A DNA stretch of 28,880 nt from Methanobacteriaceae archaeon (lineage in GTDB: Archaea > Methanobacteriota > Methanobacteria > Methanobacteriales > Methanobacteriaceae). This document shows positions 1 through 7,719 of this stretch, piece after piece (the first letter of the stretch is position 1; every line of letters starts with the position of its first letter). The position numbers and the translations under genes are program-made. The notes under the pieces are model-generated. The model was not told the origin of the DNA and made no database searches. It worked only from the letters and a program-made list of their open reading frames with translations. The DNA is taken from NCBI GenBank assembly GCA_027318585.1, contig DAHVOW010000020.1:1501-30380 (forward strand), read 5' to 3'.

Positions 1-1
1 G

Positions 2-253
2 ATACTCCTAGACCTAAACTTGCCCAAAAAGAATGGTAGAGAGGTTTTAAGAGAAATTAAAGAACATGAAAGTCTTAAAAGCATTCCAGTAGTTATATTG
101 ACTACTTCCAATGCCGAAGAGGATTTAATAGAAACCTATAAACTTGATGCTAACTGTTACATTACCAAACCAGTTGACCTGGACGAGTTCATTAAAGTGG
201 TAAAAAGTATCCAAAATTTCTGGTTGGAAATAGTAAAACTGCCTCCCCGGTGA
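2..253 (+). CDS. Response regulator receiver domain, Rcp1-like (5' end outside window)
   Basis: This is the C-terminal two thirds of a CheY-like phosphoacceptor domain; the reading frame is open to the left edge. The first visible residues, ILLDLNLP, hold the phosphorylated Asp and the beta3-loop. Then follow the switch Thr region (VVILTTS) and the conserved Lys-Pro (ITKPVD), and the protein ends about 20 residues later, so it is a single-domain regulator with no output domain. The wording around ANCYITKPVDLDEF resembles Rcp1-type regulators that pair with phytochrome-like or PAS histidine kinases (family knowledge). The next gene starts 4 bases after the stop, and its Shine-Dalgarno site overlaps this stop codon, so the two are probably co-transcribed. 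The partner kinase is presumably upstream, outside the window. Confidence 0.9.
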   Translation: MLLDLNLPKKNGREVLREIKEHESLKSIPVVILTTSNAEEDLIETYKLDANCYITKPVDLDEFIKVVKSIQNFWLEIVKLPPR

Positions 254-257
254 TGAA

Positions 258-1145
258 ATGAATAAAATCAAGGTTCTTTTGGTGGAGGATAACCCGGGCG
301 ATGTGGTGATAATCCAGGAAATGTTCAAGGAAATCTATGGTGTTGATTTTCAAGTTACACATGCGGATAGACTTCATGATGGAATAGATCATCTTAGGGA
401 TGCTGATTTTGATATTTTACTTCTGGATTTAAACCTTCCCGACAGTCAGGGGATCGAAACCTTTAAAAATATGAATAAGAATGCTCAGGATATGCCCATC
501 ATAATACTCACCGGATTTTCTGATGAGGAAATGGCCATTAGTTCGGTAGGAGAGGGTGCCCAGGATTACCTGGTGAAAGGACAGATAGACAGTCCACTCT
601 TATCCCGATCCATTAAGTACGCCATTGAGCGTAAAAACATAGATAGAAAATTAAGAAAAAGCGAAGAGAAATATCGGCTTATGGTGGAGAAGATACAGTC
701 TGGAGTGTTTTTGATAAACTCCGATAATAAATTGAAATATGTAAATGAAGCCATGGCCAAAATGTTAGGTTACAAAGTAACCGAGATGATTGACAAGAAC
801 ATCTTTAATTTTACCGTGCCCACCGAGGAATATAAACTTAAAGACCATCTGAAAAGCCTTAAAAAGAGACCAGCCCAGACTTATGAACTGGAATTTATCA
901 CCAATAAAGGTTCGAAGGTGTGTTTTTTGATAGCCACCAGTGCCCTCTATAAAGGAAATGACTACTTAGGCGCTATTTCTATTATGACTGATATCAGTGC
1001 CCGCAAAGGGATGGAGAAATCCTTAATGGATGCTATGATCGAGAAAGACAATGAGTTCTTTTTAATAATGGGCAGTATGGTGGAGGCCATGAAACCACTT
1101 ATCCAACAGGATAGCGTGGAGGACTATCATGATAAATTTACTTAG
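258..1145 (+). CDS. REC-PAS signalling protein without kinase domain
   Basis: The protein has 295 residues. Residues 1-125 form a receiver domain with acidic pocket E10-D11, phosphoacceptor D57 (LLLDLNLP), T85 and K107 (YLVKG). A helical linker follows (about 120-140), then a PAS domain (about 138-250) with the usual EEKYR entry and a C-terminal ITDISARK-like end. Only about 40 residues remain, and they carry no HisKA, HATPase, GGDEF or DNA-binding signature. It is therefore a sensor-receiver adaptor rather than a kinase, and probably passes phosphorylation state to a partner by protein contact (inference). The start is set by GGTGAT at 249-254, 3 bases before the ATG. The 3' end overlaps the convergent DUF488 gene by 8 bases. 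Confidence 0.88.
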   Translation: MNKIKVLLVEDNPGDVVIIQEMFKEIYGVDFQVTHADRLHDGIDHLRDADFDILLLDLNLPDSQGIETFKNMNKNAQDMPIIILTGFSDEEMAISSVGEGAQDYLVKGQIDSPLLSRSIKYAIERKNIDRKLRKSEEKYRLMVEKIQSGVFLINSDNKLKYVNEAMAKMLGYKVTEMIDKNIFNFTVPTEEYKLKDHLKSLKKRPAQTYELEFITNKGSKVCFLIATSALYKGNDYLGAISIMTDISARKGMEKSLMDAMIEKDNEFFLIMGSMVEAMKPLIQQDSVEDYHDKFT

Positions 1146-1500
1146 GTTCATTTAATGATGATCTAAGGATTTCCTGCAGGACCCGGGCATTGTTATGATC
1201 CTCATCTTTAGCAGCGTAGACTAATGTCATATTTTCTTCTTTCTTGACAATTTCTATTATCTGATGAATATACTGCTGGTTATCCTTCAATTCCTCCCGG
1301 TATCTGGTCTTGAATTCTTCCCATCTATCTGGATCGTGGGCAAACCACTTGCGAAGTTCATTGGAAGGTGCTATTTCTTTAAGCCATAGATCTATCTTTA
1401 GCCTATTTTTACTGACACCGCGGGGCCATAAACGATCAACCAGTATTCTATATCCATCTTTATCACTAACTGGCTGATATGCCCGTTTTATATGTATCAT
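1138..1500 (-). CDS. DUF488 family protein (YeaO-like)
   Basis: This 120-residue protein is full length for the family. It has the family hallmarks: DGYRILVDRLWPRGVSK near residues 15-31, then a WLKEIAPSNELRKWF block, HDPDRW, and a C-terminal segment (LVYAAKDEDHNNA) typical of the COG3189/YeaO group. The biochemical role of the family is not established; members are small cytosolic proteins often found near stress or redox genes. It is the last gene of a four-gene minus-strand run (2596 down to 1138) with gaps of 13, 21 and 27 bases. Its 3' end overlaps the convergent REC-PAS gene by 8 bases. Confidence 0.88.
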   Translation of the reverse strand: MIHIKRAYQPVSDKDGYRILVDRLWPRGVSKNRLKIDLWLKEIAPSNELRKWFAHDPDRWEEFKTRYREELKDNQQYIHQIIEIVKKEENMTLVYAAKDEDHNNARVLQEILRSSLNEPK

Positions 1501-1527
1501 TATTCCAACTCACTAACCATAATCTAA

Positions 1528-1755
1528 TTATTCTCCTGCGCCCTTCTCACAATAAAATAACCCCACTAAATTATAATCTCGGGCTACGGGACACTTATCA
1601 CATTTACAACCCCATTTCTCAAATGGACAAGTAGATTTACCCCTGGCGCAAAAGAAGAGCTCATTATTCTTTCCCATACACTGATTATAAACCGGACAAA
1701 CAGGGCAAAGACATCGAATAGCATTTTCTTCATTGTTAAATGATTTTATATCCAT
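1528..1755 (-). CDS. DUF2769-like cysteine-rich small protein
   Basis: A 75-residue protein with ten cysteines at positions 15, 17, 20, 26, 36, 43, 50, 52, 55 and 69. CxCxxC occurs twice (15-20 and 50-55), which strongly suggests bound iron-sulfur clusters or zinc. The pattern CLCPVCPVYNQC followed by a CKCDKCPV block matches what I remember of DUF2769, a methanogen-rich cysteine-rich family with no assigned function. There is no signal peptide, so it should be cytosolic. The start has GGTGG upstream of the ATG (on the minus strand). It sits third in the DUF6448-to-DUF488 run and is probably co-transcribed. A redox or metal-handling role is inference only. Confidence 0.8.
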   Translation of the reverse strand: MDIKSFNNEENAIRCLCPVCPVYNQCMGKNNELFFCARGKSTCPFEKWGCKCDKCPVARDYNLVGLFYCEKGAGE

Positions 1756-1776
1756 TTAACCACCATACACCGCAGA

Positions 1777-2070
1777 TTACTTCAGATACTCGTCCTGCTC
1801 TTCTCCCAGGTATTCCCGATAGGATAGTGCCTTGAATTTGGTTCCCAGATCACGCGTGATCCTCTCCATCCTTTCCACTTTATCCTGGATATTTATGTCC
1901 TTTAATTGGTGTAAATCGTCTTCCATCTCTGCCAGACTGGTTATCATATCTAAAAATAGTTTTTCTGACACGATCATGACCTTTACCCCTTCACCATACA
2001 GTTTAAGATCATTGGGTTGACATTCTATTTTACAGTTTTTCACAGTTCCTACAATGGGCTGTGGTTCCAT
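1777..2070 (-). CDS. Hypothetical protein with central amphipathic coil
   Basis: A 97-residue protein I do not recognise. Residues 1-40 look like a small beta-rich unit (IVGTVKNCKIEC, then KVMIVSEK); residues 40-75 are a charged heptad-like helix (EMEDDLHQLKDINIQDKVERM) likely to form a coiled coil. No catalytic motif is visible. A start three codons earlier, a GTG at 2079, is possible but falls inside the run GGGGGTGAATT, which reads as the Shine-Dalgarno site for the ATG at 2070, so I chose the ATG. The gene begins 13 bases after the DUF6448 stop, which argues for co-transcription. Confidence 0.72.
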   Translation of the reverse strand: MEPQPIVGTVKNCKIECQPNDLKLYGEGVKVMIVSEKLFLDMITSLAEMEDDLHQLKDINIQDKVERMERITRDLGTKFKALSYREYLGEEQDEYLK

Positions 2071-2083
2071 ATAATTCACCCCC

Positions 2084-2596
2084 TTAATGTGTATTATCAG
2101 AAATCACGAATTTGTAGAGATGATGGGATGATAGTATGAAATGGAGCATGGTTTCAGTATAATCCCGGGCTGAATCCACGTCATTTAGATCATAGTCTTT
2201 TTTAGACATGACTTCCTGAAATCTTCTACGAGTTTCCCCCTCCACCACATTTTTTAAAAACTCGATAGTCTCGGTAGGGTCTTCTTTTTTTATATCCTCC
2301 TCGGCCAGGGGCACTACAGGTCCCCAATCCAGCCCTGCTGGTTTCAGTCCAGTGTAGTTTGCTCCTTCCCCTTCACGGTGTAATCGCACTGCAGTTTCAA
2401 AGAACCAGAGATCAGCAACCTCAGCGGCATCGGCACCTAATTCCCGGGCCTTTAGTACTTTATTAAACACCAGAGAAAGTTCTTCTTCTGCCGTTTTAGG
2501 TACAAAAGGCAGCACATAATTAACATTTCCTGTTTTTAAGGCAGTTCGACAGGCGGTGACTACCGGTCCGTCCAGTGTATCACAATGTGGCGCCAT
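2084..2596 (-). CDS. DUF6448 family protein
   Basis: A 170-residue protein with the characteristic N-terminus HCDTLDGPVV (residues 4-13), the central block ADLWFFETAVRLHREGEG and the motif YTGLKPAGLDWGPVVP. I recall these as diagnostic of DUF6448, a widespread archaeal and bacterial family of unknown function. The conserved His-Cys-Asp start and the His/Glu residues in the FFETAVRLHR helix could bind a metal or cofactor (inference). A strong Shine-Dalgarno site (AGGTGAT) lies 5 bases upstream of the ATG, on the minus strand. This is the first gene of the four-gene run ending at 1138. Its promoter should lie in 2597-2650, which is very A+T-rich. Confidence 0.82.
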   Translation of the reverse strand: MAPHCDTLDGPVVTACRTALKTGNVNYVLPFVPKTAEEELSLVFNKVLKARELGADAAEVADLWFFETAVRLHREGEGANYTGLKPAGLDWGPVVPLAEEDIKKEDPTETIEFLKNVVEGETRRRFQEVMSKKDYDLNDVDSARDYTETMLHFILSSHHLYKFVISDNTH

Positions 2597-2773
2597 AAAA
2601 TATCACCTCGCTTATATTTTTATTTTTAATCGATAATAAATTCATCAAGTAACTTAAAAGAAACTAAATTGAGCTTAAATCCATTACACTCTTTGACAAA
2701 TTAAGTGATATGAAGCCCCAAATATTAATAAAAATGGTGTAATAGATTTATTAAAAATTTTAGACGTGTCTAC

Positions 2774-3827
2774 ATGGACTCTTCAAAGACCCTCACATAT
2801 CGGCTTCGCAATCAACAACTTTCAGAATCCAGATTCAAGGAGCCGAGCCAATTAGTATCCCATTTAGGTGCACTACAGGCCCAGGACTACTCTGGTGCAA
2901 AATGGTCAGTCGGTCTCCGCTTGCTCAAGGGTACTGACCAACAGATAGAAAAATCGATCAAAATCAAGGAACTGTTCGAACCTGGCTTATGCTAGGGACT
3001 CTGCATTTCGTGGCCGTCGGCCGTTCGCTGGTTGTTGAGCCTTTTAGCTCCTCGGATCATCGCCAGGAATGCACGACGGTACCGGGAGCTGGGTCTTGAT
3101 GAGTCAACACTGACCTGCAGTAATGAGATATTAAAGGGTGCTTTACCGGAAAATGAAAGGTTAAGTCGAACTGAACTGTTGAAAATTCTTAATGAGAACG
3201 GTATTTCAACTCAAAGACAGCGTGCGGCCTATATTCTACAACGAGCTTCTCTGGATGGAATTATCTGCCAGAATGTGACCATCTGCAATACCCCCACCTA
3301 CCAGTCTCTGGATTCTGTGCCTGAATCTAAAGTTTTACAACCCGAGGATGCACTCCAAGAGCTTGCCAAACGTTATTTTACCACTCGGGCCCGGCTGCAC
3401 TGCAGGATTTCGCGTGGTGGTCAGAACTTCTCATGGCCGACGCCCGGACTGGTTTGGAAGGAATAATATCTGATTTAGTCCCAGAAACTAGGAATGGTCA
3501 AACTTATTGGAGAAGCCCACGATCTAAACTGGTTTCCACTAAATTACCAGCGGTTCATTTGCTCCCCAGTTTCGATGAATTCCTGATCAGCTATAAAGAT
3601 CACAGTGCTTCCTTGGATACTCCTGCCGCACAGAAAGTGGCGGTTGATAACAGGTTAAAAACACCATTATCCTAGATGGTCGTGTAGTAGGGACCTGGAA
3701 ACGTGATTTGAAGGAAAACGAGGTGATTATCACCTCAAAACTTTTTATTAAACTCAATACCCTTGAAAATGACACATTAAAAATGGCAAAAAAACGTTAT
3801 GGTGAATTCTTAGTTTTTAATATGTGA
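2774..3827 (+). pseudogene. Frameshifted AlkZ-like winged-helix DNA glycosylase
   Basis: Four frame changes split one recognisable protein of about 350 residues. Joined across frames it matches the HTH_42 (PF06224, formerly DUF1006) family, which includes the DNA glycosylases AlkZ and YcaQ. The start has the family block HLGALQAQDYSG with a QxQ motif, the catalytic signature of the AlkZ branch. Breaks: near 2968 (-1), after which GTVRTWLMLGTLHFVA is readable; near 3018-3022 (+1 or -2), then VRWLLSLLAPRI; near 3380-3382 (-1), then GPAALQDFAWWSELL; and in the A-run 3657-3661 (-1), then ILDGRVVGTWKRD to the stop at 3825-3827. No good Shine-Dalgarno site precedes 2774. It is a true pseudogene unless the breaks are read errors; three sit at short homopolymers. 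Confidence 0.88.
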
Positions 3828-3864
3828 ATAGTACATAATGCGCTTTTAAAATAAATATCAGAAC

Positions 3865-4731
3865 TTATTTTACAAACGTGTCGTTTTGAAGGTCTTCCAG
3901 GGCCTCTTGAATCTCTTCAGGGGTGTTCATAACAAATGGCCCATAACGAGCGATGGGTTCATTAAGGGGATTTCCTGAAACCATAAGGAATCTAACTTCT
4001 TTTGAGGCATATACTCTTACCAATTCTCCATCACCAAACACAAGCAGGCAAGTAGAAGGTACAGTTGTTCCTTTATCCGGAGAACTAAATTCAAAATCTC
4101 CGAAGACCCCTTCACCTTCAAAAACATATGCAAAGGCGGCATGTCCCTCTTTCACAGGTTGTTCAAACAAAGCCCCTGCTGGAAGATAAACGTCTAAATA
4201 TTCTGGATCGGCAAATATCTCGGTCACAGCACCTCTCACATCCTCGAACTCACCAGCTATGATTTTTACCACTGCATCATCATCAGTTTGAACTTCGGGG
4301 ATCTTTGAAGCCTTAACTTCCTGGTAACGGGGCGTAGTCATTTTCGACTTGGCAGGCAAATTCACCCATAACTGAAATCCTTCCATAATACCATCTTCAG
4401 GTTCTTTAGGCATTTCCTCATGGAGAATTCCACTACCCGACGTCATCCACTGAACATCACCCCGACCAATAGTTCCCGAATTCCCAATACTGTCTTTATG
4501 TTCTACCTGGCCGTTTAACATGTAGGTAACCGTCTCGATACCCCGGTGGGGGTGCATTGGAAATCCAGCCAGATAATCTCGGGGGTTTTCTGATCCAAAA
4601 TGATCAAAAAGTAAAAAAGGATCCAAATAGTCAAGCCGCTGTGTAGCTATGCTTCGACGCAGAAGTACTCCGGCACCTTCCATCACATAAATCGGCTCAA
4701 TAATATCTACTATTTTTCTTAAAATAGTCAT
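3865..4731 (-). CDS. Pirin family protein
   Basis: A 288-residue double-cupin protein, full length for pirins. The metal site is intact: H60 and H62 in FPMHPHRGIETVTY, H104 and E106 in GSGILHEEMP. Pirins bind Fe(II) in the N-terminal cupin. Some have quercetin 2,3-dioxygenase activity and others act as redox-sensing partners; which applies here cannot be told. The C-terminal cupin ends with the family motif IARYGPFVMNT. A GTG at 4746 is in frame, but the ATG at 4731 has GGGTGG just upstream and gives the usual start (MTILRKI). It follows the rhodanese gene by 47 bases on the same strand and is probably co-transcribed. Confidence 0.9.
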   Translation of the reverse strand: MTILRKIVDIIEPIYVMEGAGVLLRRSIATQRLDYLDPFLLFDHFGSENPRDYLAGFPMHPHRGIETVTYMLNGQVEHKDSIGNSGTIGRGDVQWMTSGSGILHEEMPKEPEDGIMEGFQLWVNLPAKSKMTTPRYQEVKASKIPEVQTDDDAVVKIIAGEFEDVRGAVTEIFADPEYLDVYLPAGALFEQPVKEGHAAFAYVFEGEGVFGDFEFSSPDKGTTVPSTCLLVFGDGELVRVYASKEVRFLMVSGNPLNEPIARYGPFVMNTPEEIQEALEDLQNDTFVK

Positions 4732-4778
4732 TCTAATTCCACCCACTTACTGTATCATCTGATCTGCCTATCCTTGAT

Positions 4779-5132
4779 TTACTTAACTAAAGGAAGTTTA
4801 CTCACTTTCCAACCGACAAAACCACCTAAGATATTGTAAACCTTGTGAAACCCTAATTCTATCATTATACCCATGAAATACTCTCCGCGCACGCCACTTC
4901 TACAGTATATGATGTAATTTTTATCTTTATCTATTTTATCCACTTTTTTCCTGAATTCATGGCCGTCATAATCCAAATTCTTGGCCCCCTGGATGTGTTC
5001 TTCTTCAAATTCGTCATGAGGTCTAATATCGAGAATAATTAAATTAGAGTCATTTTTATATTTTTCAATTAATTCAAATGCATCATCTGGAGTTATAGTT
5101 CCTGCAGGTGGTTCTTTTTGAGTTTTAGACAT
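4779..5132 (-). CDS. Single-domain rhodanese-like protein
   Basis: A 117-residue single rhodanese domain. It has the entry motif LILDIRPHDEFEEEHIQGA (about 31-49), the active-site loop YCRSGVRG with catalytic C77, and the closing GGFVGW motif. Proteins of this kind carry persulfide on the Cys and move sulfane sulfur or act as sulfur sensors in the cytosol. The loop CRSGVRG is a standard six-residue rhodanese loop, so activity is expected. Shine-Dalgarno AAGGGGA precedes the ATG. It lies upstream of the pirin gene and downstream of the dioxygenase gene, all on the minus strand, so a redox or sulfur-stress unit is a reasonable inference. Confidence 0.9.
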   Translation of the reverse strand: MSKTQKEPPAGTITPDDAFELIEKYKNDSNLIILDIRPHDEFEEEHIQGAKNLDYDGHEFRKKVDKIDKDKNYIIYCRSGVRGEYFMGIMIELGFHKVYNILGGFVGWKVSKLPLVK

Positions 5133-5208
5133 GATTTTTCCCCTTGATAATTAAATTAACATTTAATAGCTATTCTGACCTGTTTACTAACAAATAAATT
5201 CAAAAATC

Positions 5209-5988
5209 CTAAAACTGATAGGCAGCCATACCCAGATCCCCCAACCAGCTGTGATGAATCACGCTTCCTTCGGCTCCTTCTCCAGCTGCTCCAAATGCTG
5301 AAAGTAATGGCATATAATGGTCAGGATAGGGATGTGCTCGCTCTGGGTAAGGTGCCAACTGACGATAATTGGTTAGGAGATGTTCATCTCCACGGGTAAC
5401 CGCATCGGTTAACCATTCATCAAAATCTTCTGCCCATTGGCTTGGTTCTCCTCCAAATTGAGCCCCGGAATATCCCAGGGGATGTACTGCACCGCCACTT
5501 CCTAAGATAAGTATATCTTCACTTTTTAGATCATCCAGGGCCCGGCCCACCTTCAAGTGCTGGGTTGGGTCCAGATGGCTCTGAATCGAGAGTTGAACCA
5601 CGGGGATATCCGCGTTTGGATACATGAGCATTAAAGGCACCCAGGCACCGTGATCCAGGCCCCGCTGACCATCCACTTGACAGGGAATCTCCGCGGCTCT
5701 GATGAGTTCCGCTACCTCTTCTGCCAGTTGTGGATCGCCTGAAGCAGGGTACTTAATTTGGTATAACTCTTCTGGAAAACCATAGAAATCGTGAATAGTT
5801 TTTGGTCTTTTCACGGCGTTAACAGTCGGGATAGATGTGACCCAGTGGGCGGATATGCATAGCACAGCTTTCACTTTATTAAACTTGGGGCCCAGTTCTT
5901 TCAGGAATTGTCGGGCCGGTACATCCTCCAGGGGCAGGGTGGGAGCCCCGTGGGAAATAAAAATGGTTGGTATTTGATTTTCTACCAT
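5209..5988 (-). CDS. DODA-type extradiol dioxygenase (LigB superfamily, YgiD-like)
   Basis: A 259-residue protein of the class III extradiol ring-cleavage dioxygenase family. The likely metal ligands are all present: H13 in ISHGAPTL, H48 in SAHW and H224 in YPDHYMPL. H113 (LDHGAWVPL) and H169 (AVHPLGY) are the other conserved histidines of the active site. Relatives include plant DOPA dioxygenase and E. coli YgiD, which open catechol rings; the substrate in a methanogen is unknown, and oxygen-dependent catalysis would be odd in a strict anaerobe. Length matches the family. Its Shine-Dalgarno site (AGAGGC) is weak. A 76-base gap separates it from the downstream rhodanese gene. Confidence 0.88.
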   Translation of the reverse strand: MVENQIPTIFISHGAPTLPLEDVPARQFLKELGPKFNKVKAVLCISAHWVTSIPTVNAVKRPKTIHDFYGFPEELYQIKYPASGDPQLAEEVAELIRAAEIPCQVDGQRGLDHGAWVPLMLMYPNADIPVVQLSIQSHLDPTQHLKVGRALDDLKSEDILILGSGGAVHPLGYSGAQFGGEPSQWAEDFDEWLTDAVTRGDEHLLTNYRQLAPYPERAHPYPDHYMPLLSAFGAAGEGAEGSVIHHSWLGDLGMAAYQF

Positions 5989-6034
5989 GATGTTTGCCTC
6001 TTATAATTTTTTTTGAATATTTTTCGAAATTATT

Positions 6035-7201
6035 TTAAATCCCATACTTCAACAATTCTTTAAGTGGAAAACAGGCATTGCACCGGGCACAACCGGCTTT
6101 TGCTTTTAAAAGGTTCAATCCACATTCTCTCATAGTATCTAACCATTCTCCATAAATTAAAATTGCATCCTCTAATTTTGGTGGTTTTCTATTTTCATAA
6201 TCAGCACCATAAAGTGGCCGGAAGGGTTTGGGTAGGGGTATGGCCCCGGTTTCGGCTATCTTTCTAATTCCTTCTATGGTTTTTTCAGGAGGCTCCAGGC
6301 CGACAAGTATCCAGGAACTCACCTGATTTTCCCCTAAAACATCCACAGCATTCTTCATAGAACTCAGGTAGGCGTCCAGAGGATTTTTTCTGGCCTTGCC
6401 TGGGATGACCTTTTTTCTACTTTTCTGGTCATAAACCTCCAGGTTAAAACTCATTGCATCAGTACCTGCCAAATGGAGATTTTCTATTTCTTCCCGGCTT
6501 TGGGGGCCGATCTCTATGAAAATGGGAAGCGTGCTCACCTTTCTTATCCTGGAGATGGCGTTGCCATATATCCTGGCAGCATTTTTAAGTGCCCCGGCGT
6601 TAATGTTAATGTCCTTGGGTTCAATGTAGAGTTTTCTTTTTAAAATCTCTTTGTCTGTGAGATCCGGATTGTATTTATCCTCGATGTTAAAACAAGCCCT
6701 TAAATCAGGATTTTTTTCTAGGGCCTCTATGGAATGGGTTAACTGCTGTGGGTGGCGAAATACCACCTGGTTGCCTACGTCAATTATGCAGAATTTACAG
6801 CCCTGCCCTTCCTTTTTGTAGGTGCAGAAGTTGGATAGGGCGGTGGCCAGAGAATCTTTACCATGTAACTGTATCTGGTCAGAATGAGGTGTTAAATGCC
6901 AGGCTGGTTCTCTTAAAGTGGTTTTTGTAACTTTCTCACCATTTTTTAGTATCCAGCCCTGATTATCTATGATCTTGAACTGGTAGGGTGATTCTTCCAG
7001 GAAGGGTTGGAGGACCCCAATGTTACAGGGTTCTTCCTGATGTCCTAAAAGAAAGGATTTTCCGCTTCCAGCCACTCCCGCCCTTGATTTCCCCCCTTCG
7101 GCATAGGCTTCCGGTACTATCTCCCTGGCGTAAGGTGCGGTGGGATCCACTCTTATGCCCTTACAGAGAAGATCCGTTTTTAATCTGGTTATTTGACTCA
7201 T
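6035..7201 (-). CDS. Radical SAM protein with CX8CX2C motif (MSMEG_0568-like)
   Basis: A 388-residue cytosolic enzyme. The cluster-binding cysteines are C126, C135 and C138, spaced CX8CX2C instead of the usual CX3CX2C. A biotin-synthase-like barrel follows, with FIEIGPQSREEIENL and WILVGLEPPE in the expected places. The C-terminus has C360, C371, C374 and C377 (CARCNAC), which could bind an auxiliary iron-sulfur cluster. The N-terminal 60 residues (LLCKGIRVDP, then a Gly-rich RAGVAGSGKSF stretch) resemble the MSMEG_0568 group of radical SAM proteins as I remember it. The reaction is unknown. The start has AAGGA 7 bases upstream. It stands alone between the dioxygenase and DUF5518 genes, all on the minus strand. 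Confidence 0.82.
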   Translation of the reverse strand: MSQITRLKTDLLCKGIRVDPTAPYAREIVPEAYAEGGKSRAGVAGSGKSFLLGHQEEPCNIGVLQPFLEESPYQFKIIDNQGWILKNGEKVTKTTLREPAWHLTPHSDQIQLHGKDSLATALSNFCTYKKEGQGCKFCIIDVGNQVVFRHPQQLTHSIEALEKNPDLRACFNIEDKYNPDLTDKEILKRKLYIEPKDININAGALKNAARIYGNAISRIRKVSTLPIFIEIGPQSREEIENLHLAGTDAMSFNLEVYDQKSRKKVIPGKARKNPLDAYLSSMKNAVDVLGENQVSSWILVGLEPPEKTIEGIRKIAETGAIPLPKPFRPLYGADYENRKPPKLEDAILIYGEWLDTMRECGLNLLKAKAGCARCNACFPLKELLKYGI

Positions 7202-7266
7202 TTTAGAATCCTTAATTAAACCTTAACATAGTAATAATTCAGAAAATATGAAATCAATAGAATATT

Positions 7267-7274
7267 AAAAAAAA
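7267..7274 (-). terminator. Oligo-T terminator after DUF5518 gene
   Basis: Eight consecutive A on the plus strand, that is eight T on the minus strand, begin 16 bases after the stop of the DUF5518 gene. Oligo-T runs alone are enough to stop archaeal RNA polymerase, so this is a plausible transcription end. No stem is visible. Confidence 0.4.
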
Positions 7275-7289
7275 GGATGGTAAATTAAA

Positions 7290-7652
7290 TTAGTCGCCAC
7301 TTAAAAGGCCACCAATTGCTCCCCCAATACCCATGGCCACGATGTTCACGATTAGAGAAACCAATATTATCGTCAGACCAGTGACTAATCCTGCTGCAAA
7401 TCCGGCGATACCACCAAAGATGGTCCCTCCAATAATCAACAGTATAGCTATTACTATGGATCCGAATGCACCGGCCACGGTAGCATTCCACAAACCGCCT
7501 AAAATACCTTCATGAACCCAGTACCCCACAATAAATCCGGCTATGAACAGTCCCAGGTTAGTTCCCCAGTAGGTATTTAAAAGATATCCAAACAAGTTAC
7601 CAAGTATCACTGCTAAAATAAATCCAACAATTACTGGACCCCATTTCACCAT
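7290..7652 (-). CDS. DUF5518 family membrane protein
   Basis: A 120-residue, very hydrophobic, Gly- and Ala-rich protein with three to four membrane helices (about 5-27, 33-50, 58-85 and 88-117). The start (MVKWGPVIVGFILAVILG) and the alternation of GG- and IGG-rich helices match DUF5518, a family I know mainly from Methanobacteriota, of unknown function. The glycine-zipper pattern in the C-terminal half suggests helix packing or oligomer formation in the membrane (inference). A strong Shine-Dalgarno site (GGGGGAA) sits 4 bases before the ATG. An oligo-T run follows the stop. Confidence 0.83.
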   Translation of the reverse strand: MVKWGPVIVGFILAVILGNLFGYLLNTYWGTNLGLFIAGFIVGYWVHEGILGGLWNATVAGAFGSIVIAILLIIGGTIFGGIAGFAAGLVTGLTIILVSLIVNIVAMGIGGAIGGLLSGD

Positions 7653-7719
7653 ATAATTCCCCCTTATCTTTGATATTAGTAATAGTAAATATGGAATTAA
7701 ACCTATCTAAACATTTGGA

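Noticed and set aside
2681..2743. Separated inverted repeat ATTACAC ... GTGTAAT upstream of the AlkZ-like pseudogene
   Set aside because: Only 7 bases per arm, 47 bases apart, in A+T-rich sequence; likely chance.
3848..3871. Inverted repeat AAAATAA / TTATTTT at the pirin stop codon as a terminator
   Set aside because: Pure A/T stem with a 10-base loop and only a weak T-run after it on either strand.
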